Source of the DNA: Oxalicibacterium faecigallinarum
GTDB lineage: Bacteria > Pseudomonadota > Gammaproteobacteria > Burkholderiales > Burkholderiaceae_D
Direction of reading: 5' to 3'
Assembly (NCBI RefSeq): GCF_014635705.1
Contig: NZ_BMDI01000004.1
Location: forward strand, 1-64,000
DNA: 64,000 nt
Numbering within the stretch: position 1 is the stretch's first letter; each line of letters opens with the position of its first letter. The notes under the pieces were generated by a model. That model ran no database searches, had not been told where the DNA came from, and worked only from the letters and a program-made list of their open reading frames with translations. Shown in pieces: positions 18,157 through 28,190 of this stretch. Made by a program: the position numbers and the translations under genes.

Positions 18157-19737
18157 ATGTTCAAAAGCAGACGCAAAACCATTTCCGCATGGATACTGGC
18201 ACTGACAATCGGTATGAGTACCAGCGCTGCCTCCAGTCTGGCAGCCGATTTGCGACTGGGTCTGTCTGCACATGTTTCCTCCCTCGACCCGCATTACCTG
18301 AACATTGCGCCGAACGTCGCGATGTCGGCACATTTTTTCGATGCGCTGGTTAACATCGATGCCGACGGCAAGCTGGTACCCGGGCTGGCCACATCGTGGC
18401 GCGCAGTGGATGCGACGACCTGGGAATTTACCCTGCGCAAGGGTGTGAAGTTTCACGACGGTTCCGATTTTACGGCGCAGGATGTGATTTTTTCGCTGGA
18501 TCGGCCTGCGGCACTGACGAACAGTCCGGGTCCATTCACGGCCTATACCAAACAGATCATCGGCAAGAAAATCGTCGATCCCTACACTATCCGCCTGACC
18601 ACCGCTGCACCCTATGGTCCGATGGCGCTGGATGTGAGCGCCATCTTCATTGTCTCGAAAAAGGCCGCAGAAAAAGCTTCGACCGATGACTTCAACAATG
18701 GCAAGGCACTGATCGGCACGGGTCCGTATAAATTTGCCAGCTTCAAGCGCGGTGACCGCATCGAGGTTGTGCGCAACGACAGCTACTGGGGCGGGAAGTC
18801 GGATTGGGACAAGGTCACGTTCCGTATTATCGCCAACTCGGCGCCACGTCTTGCAGCGCTGTTGTCCGGTGACGTCGATGCCATCGAGAATGTACCGACT
18901 GCCGATCTGTCGCGACTGAAGCGCAACGATAAATTCAAGTTCGAGCAAAAGATTTCATGGCGCACGATCTTCTGGCATCTCGATCAGCAGGGCGGCACGT
19001 CGAAGTATGTGACCGATAAGGCTGGCAAGCCGCTGGCAAAGAATCCGCTCAGCGATCCACGCGTACGTCAGGCGATCTCGATGGCGATCAATCGCAAAGC
19101 CATGGTTGAGCGTACGATGGAAGGACTGGCCGTGCCGGCATCCAACATCGTTGCGCCCGGGCTGGTTGGCTATAACGATGCGCTGAAAGTCGATGCCTAT
19201 GATCCGGAAGGCGCGAAGAAGCTGCTGGCCGAGGCCGGCTATCCCGACGGTTTCGGATTGACGATTCATGGCCCGAACGATCGTTACATCAACGACGAAC
19301 AGGTTGTACAGACCGTAGCGCAGTTTCTCAATCGCATCGGCATTCAGACCAAGGTGCAGACCTTGCCGCTATCGGTCTATTTCGGTCGCGCACGTACCGG
19401 CGAATTCAGCATGGCCCTGCTGGGTTGGGGCACTCTGGCGGGCGATTTCGGATTGCGTACGCTGGTTGGCACGCCCAATCAGACGACTGGCTGGGGAACG
19501 TGGAATTGGGGAAAATACAGTAATTCGGCGGTGGACAAGCTGATCGCGTCTTCGCTGGGTTCGGTTGATCAGGCCAAGCGCAATGACTTCGCCAAGCAGG
19601 CCGCTGCGGTGGCACTGCAGGATCACGCTGTCATTCCCTTGCATCATCAATATGCAACCTGGGCCATGCGCAAAGGTCTGAAGTACACGGCGCGCACGGA
19701 TGAATTTACCTTTGCCAACCAGTTTCATTCCGAATGA
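18157..19737 (+). CDS. Peptide-type ABC transporter substrate-binding protein (family 5)
   Basis: Periplasmic receptor of the importer encoded by the next four genes; 526 residues. The signal peptide ends near ASSLAA. The family 5 pattern is clear: SSLDPHYLN, LVPGLATSWRAVD, WEFTLRKGVKFHDG, ALIGTGPYKF, and RQAISMAINRKAMVE. Start ATG 18157 follows AAGGAGAG. Members carry oligopeptides, dipeptides, nickel or opines; the ligand cannot be decided here. A 98-base gap separates it from the first permease gene. Confidence 0.92.
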   Translation: MFKSRRKTISAWILALTIGMSTSAASSLAADLRLGLSAHVSSLDPHYLNIAPNVAMSAHFFDALVNIDADGKLVPGLATSWRAVDATTWEFTLRKGVKFHDGSDFTAQDVIFSLDRPAALTNSPGPFTAYTKQIIGKKIVDPYTIRLTTAAPYGPMALDVSAIFIVSKKAAEKASTDDFNNGKALIGTGPYKFASFKRGDRIEVVRNDSYWGGKSDWDKVTFRIIANSAPRLAALLSGDVDAIENVPTADLSRLKRNDKFKFEQKISWRTIFWHLDQQGGTSKYVTDKAGKPLAKNPLSDPRVRQAISMAINRKAMVERTMEGLAVPASNIVAPGLVGYNDALKVDAYDPEGAKKLLAEAGYPDGFGLTIHGPNDRYINDEQVVQTVAQFLNRIGIQTKVQTLPLSVYFGRARTGEFSMALLGWGTLAGDFGLRTLVGTPNQTTGWGTWNWGKYSNSAVDKLIASSLGSVDQAKRNDFAKQAAAVALQDHAVIPLHHQYATWAMRKGLKYTARTDEFTFANQFHSE

Positions 19738-19835
19738 GTCGTTGATGCGCCTGCAGCGTCGTGCTGCTGCGCAAGGTTTCATCCGATGCTTTATCCGGTC
19801 CGCCAGCGAGCCGCCAGCCATGATTTGCCATCACC

Positions 19836-20822
19836 ATGCTTGATTTTCTGATCCGACGTCTGCTGCAAAGTGTGCTCGTGCTGGTCGCGATGTCCGTGCT
19901 GGTATTCATCGGTATCTACGCGATCGGCAATCCGATCGATATCTTGCTGAGTCCCGATGCCGATCAGATGGAACGTGCACGCATCATCGCCGCCTTCGGA
20001 CTCGACCGGCCTCTGTGGCAGCAGTATTTTCTGTTTATCCAGAATGCGCTGGCGGGCGATCTCGGTCGTTCCTTTGCATTTGGTACGCCTGCGCTTGACC
20101 TGATTCTCGAACGATTTCCCGCCACCATGGAACTTGCCGTATCGGCGATCCTGATCGCGATTGTGCTGGGTATTCCGCTGGGTTTGCTGGCAGGTTTGTA
20201 TCCCAGGGGCTGGATCGGCCGCAGCATCATGACGGTATCCATCCTTGGATTCTCGTTGCCGACGTTCTGGGTTGGACTGATGCTGATCCTGATTTTTGGT
20301 GTGCAACTGGGTTGGCTGCCAGCCAGCGGCCGTGGTGAGACGGTAGCCGTATTCGGTGTGCCACTGAGTTTTCTGACCGTAGATGGCCTCAAGCACTTGT
20401 TGCTGCCTGCCTTCAATCTGGCGCTGTTCAATATTGCGCTGGTGATTCGGCTCGTGCGCGCCGGCGCGCAGGAAGCATTGCTGCAGGACTATGTACGTTT
20501 TGCGCGTGCCAAGGGCTTGTCCAGCACTCGCATCATCGGCGTCCATGTGCTGAAGAACATCCTGATTCCGGTCGTGACCGTGATTGCGTTGCAGTTTGGT
20601 TCCATCATCGCTTTCGCCATCGTGACCGAAACGGTATTTGCCTGGCCGGGCATGGGCAAGCTCATCATCGATTCGATCCGTGTACTCGATCGTCCGGTGA
20701 TCGTGGCGTATCTGATGTTGATCGTGGTGTTGTTCGTCTTCATCAACCTGATTGTGGACGTGGTGTACTCGCTGCTTGATCCGCGTGTGCGTCTGTCGGA
20801 TGCCGAAGGAGCGCGCGGATGA
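19836..20822 (+). CDS. ABC permease, DppB-like
   Basis: Inner-membrane permease of 328 residues with six predicted helices. The N-terminus MLDFLIRRLLQSVLVLVAMS is the typical DppB/OppB start, and the EAA-type coupling loop appears as VRFARAKGLSSTRIIGVHVLKN near residue 225. It forms the translocation pore together with the next gene, whose start overlaps its stop by four bases (ATGA). Confidence 0.92.
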   Translation: MLDFLIRRLLQSVLVLVAMSVLVFIGIYAIGNPIDILLSPDADQMERARIIAAFGLDRPLWQQYFLFIQNALAGDLGRSFAFGTPALDLILERFPATMELAVSAILIAIVLGIPLGLLAGLYPRGWIGRSIMTVSILGFSLPTFWVGLMLILIFGVQLGWLPASGRGETVAVFGVPLSFLTVDGLKHLLLPAFNLALFNIALVIRLVRAGAQEALLQDYVRFARAKGLSSTRIIGVHVLKNILIPVVTVIALQFGSIIAFAIVTETVFAWPGMGKLIIDSIRVLDRPVIVAYLMLIVVLFVFINLIVDVVYSLLDPRVRLSDAEGARG

Positions 20823-21742
20823 GCATCGTCGATCACAGCATGCCGGATACCACGGTACCCGTCGTCGACACGCCGTTGCGTCGTTTTGCACGTGACTTTG
20901 CCAGCAGCCGTGTGGCGACGGCCGGTGCGGTGTTGCTGCTCTTGCTCATTCTGGCGGCGATATTTGCGCCTGTCATCGCCCCGCAAAATCCGTATGACTT
21001 GTCGCAGATCGACATCATGGATTCGCGTCTGGCGCCGGGTGAGGCTGCGATGGATGGCGAGACGCGCTATCTGCTTGGCACGGACGAGCAGGGACGCGAC
21101 ATGTTGTCGGCGATTCTGTACGGCTTGCGGATTTCGATACTGGTGGGTGTCAGCAGCACGGTAATTGCATTGGCAATCGGCCTGACGCTGGGTTTGCTGG
21201 CCGGTTACTTCCGCGGCCGTGTCGACGCTGTCATCATGCGCGTCGCTGACATCCAGTTATCGTTCCCGCCGATTCTGGTTGCCCTGATTCTGCTGGCGCT
21301 GACCGGGCCAGGCGTCGGCAAGATCATCATTGCGCTGGTTGCCGTGCAATGGGCCTATTACGCGCGCACGGCGCGCAGTGCCGCGCTGGTCGAGCGCGGG
21401 CGTGAATACATTGAGGCAGCAAACGGTCTGGGCTTGTCGCCCATCCGCATTGTGTTTCGTCATTTGCTGCCTAACTGCCTGCCGCCGTTGATCGTGATCG
21501 CGGCCTTGCAGGTGGCGTCGGCGATTTCGCTGGAAGCAACCTTGTCCTTTCTGGGACTTGGCCTGCCGGTGACCGAGCCATCACTCGGTCTGCTGATCGC
21601 CAATGGTTTTGACTACATGATGTCCGGCAAATACTGGATCAGTCTGTTTCCCGGCCTGATGCTGTTGTTGACCGTCGTTGCGATCAATCTGGTGGCGGAC
21701 CAGTTGCGTGATGTACTCAATCCGAGGTTGCAGACACAATGA
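20819..21742 (+). CDS. ABC permease, DppC-like
   Basis: Second permease, 307 residues. It has an N-terminal OppC-type helix (ASSRVATAGAVLLLLLILAA), the conserved LLGTDEQGRDMLSAILYG segment and an EAA loop at YIEAANGLGLSPIRIVFRHL. Starts in a four-base overlap with the upstream permease and itself overlaps the ATPase gene by four bases, indicating tight translational coupling. Confidence 0.92.
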   Translation: MSIVDHSMPDTTVPVVDTPLRRFARDFASSRVATAGAVLLLLLILAAIFAPVIAPQNPYDLSQIDIMDSRLAPGEAAMDGETRYLLGTDEQGRDMLSAILYGLRISILVGVSSTVIALAIGLTLGLLAGYFRGRVDAVIMRVADIQLSFPPILVALILLALTGPGVGKIIIALVAVQWAYYARTARSAALVERGREYIEAANGLGLSPIRIVFRHLLPNCLPPLIVIAALQVASAISLEATLSFLGLGLPVTEPSLGLLIANGFDYMMSGKYWISLFPGLMLLLTVVAINLVADQLRDVLNPRLQTQ

Positions 21743-22770
21743 AATCGCCATTGAGTAAACAGATGAGGACCCGACAGCAGCCGGTTCTGGATGTGCAGAA
21801 TCTGCAGATGCACTTTGCGTCACGCGATGGTGTGGTCAGGGCGGTTGATGAGGTGTCGTTTTCGATTGGCCGTGGCCGGGTGCTGGGTATCGTCGGCGAA
21901 TCGGGTTCCGGCAAATCCATGACGGCCTATTCGATCATGCGCCTGATTGATGCACCGGGAAAAATCGTGGGTGGCCGGGTGCTGTTGCACGGAGAAGATC
22001 TGCTGCAGAAATCATCGCAGCAGATGCGCAGCGTGCGTGGCAACCGGATCGCGATGATCTTTCAGGATCCGATGATGACGCTCAATCCTGTGTTGCGCAT
22101 CGATACGCAAATGATCGAGGCCGTACGTGCGCATCATGCGGTGAGTCGTGATGAAGCGCTCCGGCGCGCGCGCGAGGCCTTGGTGCGCGTGGGCATCGCC
22201 TCACCCGATGAACGCCTGCAATCCTATCCGCACCAGTTTTCCGGTGGTATGCGGCAGCGGGTGGCGATTGCGATTGCCTTGCTCAACCAGCCCGATCTGA
22301 TCATTTGCGACGAGCCGACTACCGCGCTTGACGTCACGATTCAGGGGCAGATCCTGTATGAGATGCAAACCTTGTGTCGTGAAGCCGGTACTGCGCTGAT
22401 CTGGATCACGCACGATCTGTCGGTGGTAGCCGGGCTGGCTGACGAGCTGTGCGTCATGTATGCCGGCCGCGTGGTCGAATACGGCAGCGTGGAGCAAGTG
22501 ATCAACTCGCCACGTCATCCTTACACGCACGGTCTGATCGCCTCCTCACCATCGCGCAATCAGCGCGGTCAGCCACTGCATCAGATTCGTGGCGCCACAC
22601 CATCCTTGTTGTATCTGCCGTCCGGTTGTGCGTTTCGGTTGCGTTGCGAATGTGCCACAGATCAATGCAAAGTGACGCCTGCGTTAACCGTGGAAGAAGG
22701 CGCGCAGATGCGGAGCTGGCGTTGCTTTCATCCCCTGCAGGAAGCAGGCGCGGAGGCCGGTCATGTCTGA
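21739..22770 (+). CDS. ABC transporter ATPase, DppD-like
   Basis: Cytoplasmic ATPase of the importer, 343 residues. Walker A is GESGSGKS, signature FSGGMRQRV, Walker [14 protein letters not shown]-loop WITHDLSVV. The C-terminal Opp/Dpp extension carries a cysteine cluster ([14 protein letters not shown]) that in this subfamily can bind an iron-sulfur cluster. Shares a four-base overlap with the upstream gene and an eight-base overlap with the next. Confidence 0.93.
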   Translation: MKSPLSKQMRTRQQPVLDVQNLQMHFASRDGVVRAVDEVSFSIGRGRVLGIVGESGSGKSMTAYSIMRLIDAPGKIVGGRVLLHGEDLLQKSSQQMRSVRGNRIAMIFQDPMMTLNPVLRIDTQMIEAVRAHHAVSRDEALRRAREALVRVGIASPDERLQSYPHQFSGGMRQRVAIAIALLNQPDLIICDEPTTALDVTIQGQILYEMQTLCREAGTALIWITHDLSVVAGLADELCVMYAGRVVEYGSVEQVINSPRHPYTHGLIASSPSRNQRGQPLHQIRGATPSLLYLPSGCAFRLRCECATDQCKVTPALTVEEGAQMRSWRCFHPLQEAGAEAGHV

Positions 22771-23764
22771 TGCTGTCCTGCTGGCACTCCGTCGTGTTTC
22801 CAAGCGTTTCACCAGGCCACTGGATGCGGCAGCCCGTATAGCCAATCTGTTTGGTGCCGGTAGGCAGCCACAGGTCGTGCATGCAGTTGATGATGTGTCG
22901 TTGACGATTTCGCGTGGCGAGGTAGTCGGTCTGGTCGGCGAATCGGGTTGCGGCAAATCGACGTTGGGTCGCATGGCAGTGGGTTTGCATACCTTGTCCG
23001 ATGGCAGGCGTGAATGGAAAGGGCAGGATCTCGCCACGCTGACTGTCGCGACACGACGGCGTATGCAGCTCGGCATGCAGATGATCTTTCAGGATCCCTA
23101 TGCATCACTCAATCCACGTCTGCGCGTGCGTGACATCGTGGGTGAGGCGCCGGTGGCGCATGGCATGACCTCTGCTGCAGAACAGGATGCGCTGGTAGAG
23201 AGCTTGTTGCAGAAAGTCGGGCTCGATCCTGCTGTGGCGCGGCGCTTTCCCCATCAGTTTTCCGGCGGGCAGCGCGCACGTATCGGTATTGCACGGGCAC
23301 TGGCAGTCAATCCGGAATTGCTGGTTTGTGACGAAGCCGTCGCCGCCCTCGACGTTTCGATTCAGGCGCAGGTACTGAATCTGTTCATGCGCCTGCGTGA
23401 AGAGCTGTCGCTGACCTATCTGTTCATCAGCCATGATCTGGGTGTGGTGCGCCACATCGCGGATCGCGTTGTCATCATGTATCTGGGGCGCATTGTCGAA
23501 TCGGCTCCCACCGATGTCCTGTTCGCACAAGCCAATCACCCGTACACCACCGCCTTGCTGGCATCGGCACCAAAGCTCGAAGCGAAAAAGGTCAGCTTCT
23601 ATGCCGTGCAGGGTGAAATACCGTCGCCGCTGCATCCGCCATCAGGCTGTCATTTCCATCCACGTTGTCCGCACGCCATGCCGCGTTGCCGTGAAGAGGT
23701 GCCGCAGTTGAAGGAAGTCGCACCACAGCACTTCTCGGCATGCCATCTGAACGATATGCCATGA
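22763..23764 (+). CDS. ABC transporter ATPase, DppF-like
   Basis: Second ATPase subunit, 333 residues. Walker A GESGCGKS, signature FSGGQRARI, H-loop FISHDLGVV, and the C-terminal Cys motif CHFHPRCPHAMPRC. The Walker B segment reads LLVCDEAVAALD; most homologues have DEPVSALD, so the proline after the catalytic Glu is an alanine here, probably without loss of function. Last gene of the operon; I see no strong terminator before the convergent DUF418 gene. Confidence 0.93.
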   Translation: MSDAVLLALRRVSKRFTRPLDAAARIANLFGAGRQPQVVHAVDDVSLTISRGEVVGLVGESGCGKSTLGRMAVGLHTLSDGRREWKGQDLATLTVATRRRMQLGMQMIFQDPYASLNPRLRVRDIVGEAPVAHGMTSAAEQDALVESLLQKVGLDPAVARRFPHQFSGGQRARIGIARALAVNPELLVCDEAVAALDVSIQAQVLNLFMRLREELSLTYLFISHDLGVVRHIADRVVIMYLGRIVESAPTDVLFAQANHPYTTALLASAPKLEAKKVSFYAVQGEIPSPLHPPSGCHFHPRCPHAMPRCREEVPQLKEVAPQHFSACHLNDMP

Positions 23765-23804
23765 TGCCATGCAACGAGGCTAAACGCGCGGCTTGACGTA
23801 CGAC

Positions 23805-25049
23805 TTAACGTACGACTGACCGATGGATGAAGCGGCGTGACCAGCTTTCCAGCGGGCCTTGCGCATGGCGGGACAGCCACCAGCGGCTGAGGAGAATCTG
23901 GCATGCCATGATGGCAAAAGCAATCGCCATCCATGATGCCGGGCGCAAGTTTTGTCCCAGCCCGAAGCCAAATCCCTGAAACAGAATCACGCCGAGCAGC
24001 GACTGGGCGAGGTAATTGCTCAGCGCCATGCGGCCGACCGGCGCCAATACGAAAGCGATGTTGCGCATCCATGCCGCACTTGCAAGCATGAAGAGTGCAA
24101 CGATCGCGGCTGCCATGAACGAGCCACCGACCGGCAACAAGGCATACGTCAGGTAGTCCCAGCGCCATGGCTGCAAGGGATCGGCCGCTTCTGTCACTTT
24201 CAGCACGGCCCACAACACATTGAACGGCAAGCCGATCAGCAGGCCTGCAATCAGCACGCGCTTCCATAGCCGACGATGTCGATGCGGTCGTGTCAGCCAG
24301 CCGCGTCGTACCGACCAGGCACCCAGCAGAAACAGCATTGCCAGATGTGGCAGGATCAACAGCGACTGGGCGGTGACGGTGAGGTAATCCTGCAGACGTT
24401 GCCATCCAATGCTGAGAAAATTGCCGTACGTGTACACCTGACGGGCCGCTTCGACGTGTTCGACGGCACTGGTGGCAAGGAGATACGCTTCCTCTGGCCC
24501 CAGCGATTGCATGCCGAGCCAGACGCCGATCGCAACCAGCACGATAAACGCCAGGGTCCACCAGCGCAGATGTGACAGCAGTGTGCGGGCACGCACACCG
24601 ACGATACCCAGTAAGACCCAGAGGCCGACGAGTGCATAGAACGTCAGGATGTCGCCAAACCAGATCAGGACGCCGTGTACGACACCACATGCCAGCAGCC
24701 ATAACAGACGCCGGCGATACAGACGCTGCGCTTCACTCCAGCGGCCGGTCTGGCGGAAAACGGATTGCGTGATCAGGATCGCGCTGGCACCAAACAGAAA
24801 GGCAAAGATCGGATAGAACTTTTGTTCGGCAAAAAATGCGGTAAAGGCAATCGCCATCACATCCAGCAAGCTGGCATCCGGTTGCAGCACACCATAGCGC
24901 AAAGATTCGAAGCCCCAGACGTACGACCAGAGATTGACCAGCAGAATGCCGAACACGGCCAGTCCGCGTAGCGCATCGATGCGTTCGATGCGTCTTGTCA
25001 TCGGGGCTGCCGGGGGCGAGGGCGGCGGATCGGCGGTTAAGGTATTCAA
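23805..25049 (-). CDS. DUF418 (YeiB-like) membrane protein
   Basis: Polytopic inner-membrane protein of 414 residues with about ten hydrophobic segments. The start motif RIERIDALRGLAVFGILLVN and the C-terminal DUF418 block (GRMALSNYLAQSLLGVILF to GPLESWSRRF) are diagnostic. The function of the family is unknown; such proteins resemble acyltransferase-type membrane enzymes. A small tandem duplication of a 12-base unit straddles its stop codon. Confidence 0.88.
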   Translation of the reverse strand: MNTLTADPPPSPPAAPMTRRIERIDALRGLAVFGILLVNLWSYVWGFESLRYGVLQPDASLLDVMAIAFTAFFAEQKFYPIFAFLFGASAILITQSVFRQTGRWSEAQRLYRRRLLWLLACGVVHGVLIWFGDILTFYALVGLWVLLGIVGVRARTLLSHLRWWTLAFIVLVAIGVWLGMQSLGPEEAYLLATSAVEHVEAARQVYTYGNFLSIGWQRLQDYLTVTAQSLLILPHLAMLFLLGAWSVRRGWLTRPHRHRRLWKRVLIAGLLIGLPFNVLWAVLKVTEAADPLQPWRWDYLTYALLPVGGSFMAAAIVALFMLASAAWMRNIAFVLAPVGRMALSNYLAQSLLGVILFQGFGFGLGQNLRPASWMAIAFAIMACQILLSRWWLSRHAQGPLESWSRRFIHRSVVR

Positions 25050-25131
25050 GCTATATGGTGTGCAGGCGATTCAATGCAATCTGTGGAAAAACAAGATGCA
25101 AAGAATAACCGAAGCGGAGGGTGACCGGTCA

Positions 25132-26073
25132 TCACAGAACGGGTGGTGATTCCGCCAGTTCCTTCTTGATGCGCGCAAGCGAGCCATAGCGCAAGGCAAA
25201 CACGCGTGTGAATTCGGCACCAAGCAAAAAAATCTGCGCCGAGTAGTAGACCCAAGCCAGCAATACAACCAGCGAACCGGCGGCGCCGAAGCTCGAGGCA
25301 ATCGATGCCTTGCCCAGATACAGGCCGATGATGAACTTGCCGATCGTGAACAGCAGTGCGGTGACGATGGCACCGACCCAGACATCGCGCCACGGAATCG
25401 ACGCACGCGGCATGAACTTGTAGATCATCGCGAACAGACCGGTCACGATGGCGAATGAAACCGTGACGTTCAGGCCTTCCAGCACGATGGTCCAGCCGCC
25501 CAGCATGCTGCTCCACCATTTGCCGAGCGCAGCGAGTACCGCACTGAGTACGAGAGAAATCAGCAGCATGAAGCCCAGTCCCATCACCATGCCGAACGAC
25601 AGCAGGCGCTTGCGCAGCAGGCCGACCACGCCGCCCTTGTTGTCAGGCGGGATTTTCCAGATACGGTCGAGTGCGCTTTGCAGTTCAGCGAAGACCGCGG
25701 TTGCACCAATCACCAGTGTCGCGATGCCGAGTGTGGCGGCGATGATGCCCTGTCCGGGCTCGCTGGCGGATTTCAATAAACCTTCCACTGCGGCTGCAGC
25801 GGTGGGGCCCACGATGTCACGCAGCTGCATGACAATCTCGCCTTGTGCGGCTTCCTGTCCGAAAAAGAAGCCGGCAATTGCGATCACAATGACCAGCATC
25901 GGTGCCAGTGAGAAGATCGTGTAGTAGGCCAGTGCCGCTCCCATGCTGGGCGCAAAATCGCCAAACCACGCCATCACCGCGTCTCGTGTCAGCAGCCAGG
26001 CTTTCTTTGGCAGAGAATCGTCTGATCCGTCCGGCATGATGTCCTGCGCATTGTTGTTGGGTTGGTTATTCAT
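25132..26073 (-). CDS. YihY/BrkB family inner-membrane protein
   Basis: A 313-residue protein with about six membrane helices. ALAYYTIFSLAPMLVIVIAI and the later WRDVWVGAIVTALLF and YLGKASIASSFGAAGSLVVL are the conserved YihY blocks. The family was once called ribonuclease BN by mistake; its real function is unresolved. It is a single gene, divergent from the small GIY-YIG-like gene. Confidence 0.9.
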   Translation of the reverse strand: MNNQPNNNAQDIMPDGSDDSLPKKAWLLTRDAVMAWFGDFAPSMGAALAYYTIFSLAPMLVIVIAIAGFFFGQEAAQGEIVMQLRDIVGPTAAAAVEGLLKSASEPGQGIIAATLGIATLVIGATAVFAELQSALDRIWKIPPDNKGGVVGLLRKRLLSFGMVMGLGFMLLISLVLSAVLAALGKWWSSMLGGWTIVLEGLNVTVSFAIVTGLFAMIYKFMPRASIPWRDVWVGAIVTALLFTIGKFIIGLYLGKASIASSFGAAGSLVVLLAWVYYSAQIFLLGAEFTRVFALRYGSLARIKKELAESPPVL

Positions 26074-26134
26074 CTTGTTCTTTTCCGGTTGGCAGTTGAA
26101 GACTGCGTGGGTGTTTCATTATCATCCGTTCTGT

Positions 26135-26461
26135 ATGTCGCGTCGTCACCATCATCACGTCTATGTCGTTGCCCTGTCGCCGCTTGTGCTGGACGAGGCA
26201 CGGTTTCGCAAGGCGAATCCGGATTATGTGCCGGGCAGACCTTGCGTCTATGTCGGCATGACGGGTCTCGACCCGGATCTGCGTTTCGACAAACACAAGG
26301 CCGGTATCCAGTCCAATCGCTTTGTCTTCACATACGGTACGCATTTGCTCCCCGAACTATACGAGGTGTACAACCCGATGCCGTATGCGGCTGCCTGCGA
26401 GATGGAGGTCGAGCTTGCCATTGCATTGCGTGAGGCCGGATACGGCGTGTGGCAAGCGTGA
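26135..26461 (+). CDS. Small GIY-YIG-like nuclease-fold protein
   Basis: A 108-residue soluble protein. HVYVVAL followed by CVYVGMT, an Arg in LRFDKHK and a Glu in CEMEVELA match the order of catalytic elements in the GIY-YIG fold (two Tyr strands, Arg, Glu). It is divergent from well-studied members and could have another role. ATG 26135 is preferred because the frame upstream overlaps the yihY coding strand; no strong ribosome-binding site is seen. It starts with an unusual HHHH run at residues 4-7. Confidence 0.6.
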   Translation: MSRRHHHHVYVVALSPLVLDEARFRKANPDYVPGRPCVYVGMTGLDPDLRFDKHKAGIQSNRFVFTYGTHLLPELYEVYNPMPYAAACEMEVELAIALREAGYGVWQA

Positions 26462-26490
26462 CATGCAAAGGACAGTGGGCTCGTTGCGTG

Positions 26491-27417
26491 TCATGTTGAC
26501 GGCGCTTGTTCAAACCAGCGCAAGGCGGCCGGAATATCGTCAGCGATTTCACGTGCCAGAAAACCCAGCGGACCAATACGTTCGGCCAGTTGCTGACCGG
26601 CACGCGCATGCAGCATTACTCCCCATGCGGTGGCCTGTTCCACGCCGGCACCGCGCGCTGCGAGTCCGGCAATGACGCCAGCCAGCACATCGCCGGAACC
26701 CGAACTGGCCAGGCCGATGTTGTCGCCATCGTGCTGCCACAACTGGCCATTGGGTGAGGCAATGCAGGTCATGGCGCCTTTGAGCGCGACGACGGCATTC
26801 CAGTTTTTCGCCGCATCACGTGCTGCCGTATGGGGGGCCGAGCGGATCGCGGTTTTGTCTTCTCCCAGCAGACGCGCCATCTCGCCGGCATGTGGCGTCA
26901 GAATCAGGCGCGTCGGTCCTGTATTTTCAGCGTCTTCCTGATACGACTGGCTGCCGCGTACAACACTCATGGCGCAGGCATCCAGCACAATCTTCGCTTC
27001 GGGGAAGACCGGCATCAGCGCGCGGACGAACGTTGCGATGGCCGCTTCATCCTGCATGCCGGGCCCGACCAGAATGGCATCGATATTGCGTTTGGCAAGC
27101 GGTTGCAGGGCGTCCACGCAATGCGGAGGAATGCCACCCGCTTCGGTTTCAGGCAAGCCAATGACACGCGATTCCGGCAGTGCCGACGCAATCAACTGCG
27201 CCACGCTCTGTCCGGTGGCAACAGTCAGCTTGCCGGCACCGGCACGCAAGGCTGCAGTGGCGGCCAGAATGACAGCGCCCGGCATCTGGTGCGAACCGCC
27301 GATGATCAGTACGTGTCCGCGATCTTCCTTGTCGCCATCCGGCGATGGCACAGGCAGTGGCCACGCCTGCAACAGCTTGGTGTCGAGTACCTGGATAAGG
27401 GGCAGGTTGGCAGACAT
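26491..27417 (-). CDS. nnrD: ADP-dependent NAD(P)H-hydrate dehydratase
   Basis: Repairs hydrated, inactive NADH/NADPH using ADP. A 308-residue stand-alone ribokinase-fold domain (YjeF C-terminal type). Motifs include HVLIIGGSHQMPGAVILAA, ILVGPGMQ, LTPHAGEMARLL, and the catalytic GSGDVLAGVIAGLAARG. The usual N-terminal epimerase domain is absent, so the epimerase must be encoded elsewhere. The stop of the upstream phosphatase gene lies two bases before its start, suggesting one transcript. Confidence 0.93.
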   Translation of the reverse strand: MSANLPLIQVLDTKLLQAWPLPVPSPDGDKEDRGHVLIIGGSHQMPGAVILAATAALRAGAGKLTVATGQSVAQLIASALPESRVIGLPETEAGGIPPHCVDALQPLAKRNIDAILVGPGMQDEAAIATFVRALMPVFPEAKIVLDACAMSVVRGSQSYQEDAENTGPTRLILTPHAGEMARLLGEDKTAIRSAPHTAARDAAKNWNAVVALKGAMTCIASPNGQLWQHDGDNIGLASSGSGDVLAGVIAGLAARGAGVEQATAWGVMLHARAGQQLAERIGPLGFLAREIADDIPAALRWFEQAPST

Positions 27418-27419
27418 GG

Positions 27420-28190
27420 TCAGGGTTTGGGTGCGCCGGTCTTGTCGGGAGCATCAGTGATGGCTGCGCCGGCTTCCAGCAGCGGGGCGACGAAGTTGGC
27501 AGCCCGCAATTCCAGCTGACCAAACTTGCCGATGTTGGGATTGAAGCGATAACTGGTCACCGAACAGTTGGGGACATCGCTGGCCTTGTCGATTCCCAGA
27601 ATCTTCTTTTCATCCATATGCTCGAGCAGATAGCGAAAGCACTGCACGATCACCTGATGCGCCACAATCAGCACACGTTCGCCAGGATAATCACGCGTGA
27701 TGGTATCGATCACATTGCGCAGCCGCAGAATCACATCGCACCAGCTCTCGCCACCGGGCGGGCGGAAGTAGAACTTGCCGACATGTTCGCGCTGCTCATA
27801 CAGTTGCGGATGATGTTTGGCGATGCCGAATTGCGTCAGCCGGTCGAGGATGCCGAATTCCTTTTCACGCAGGCGCTCATCGTTGATGAAAGTGTGGGGC
27901 GGGTGACGGTCACCAATGCCTTCCAGAATCAGTTGGGCAGTATGACGCGCACGCAGGTAAGGCGAGGACAGCACGACAGTGGGCTTGTGCTCTGGCGCCA
28001 GATTGTTGAACCAGTGCCCGAGTGCTGCGGCCTGTTGTTCGCCCAGTTCGGAAAGCGGGACGTCAATATCGCGTTCGGCGATATCGATAATGGCAAAGCC
28101 GCCGGCTTCGGCAACTTCACGGGCGACATTGCCCGCACTCTGGCCATGTCGTACCAGCCAGATTTGCTCCGGCCATTTCTGATTGGTCAT
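27420..28190 (-). CDS. Histidine phosphatase family protein
   Basis: Phosphoglycerate-mutase-like phosphatase of 256 residues. The phospho-histidine motif RHGQ is at residues 14-17 (WLVRHGQSAGN), then SELGEQQA, SSPYLRARHTA, and the second His in VLIVAHQVIVQC. Longer than minimal members, with an insert around GRPPGGESWCDVI-type residues. The substrate is unknown. It is probably co-transcribed with nnrD. Confidence 0.88.
   Translation of the reverse strand: MTNQKWPEQIWLVRHGQSAGNVAREVAEAGGFAIIDIAERDIDVPLSELGEQQAAALGHWFNNLAPEHKPTVVLSSPYLRARHTAQLILEGIGDRHPPHTFINDERLREKEFGILDRLTQFGIAKHHPQLYEQREHVGKFYFRPPGGESWCDVILRLRNVIDTITRDYPGERVLIVAHQVIVQCFRYLLEHMDEKKILGIDKASDVPNCSVTSYRFNPNIGKFGQLELRAANFVAPLLEAGAAITDAPDKTGAPKP

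Noticed and set aside
19791-20891. Minus-strand frame of 366 codons opposite the first ABC permease gene
   Set aside because: Extreme Gln, His, Asp and Arg content, no domain, and it mirrors a clear permease gene.
23796-23819. Tandem duplication of a 12-base ACGTACGACT-containing unit at the end of the DUF418 gene
   Set aside because: Only two copies, lies over a stop codon, no sign of a mobile element or regulatory role.
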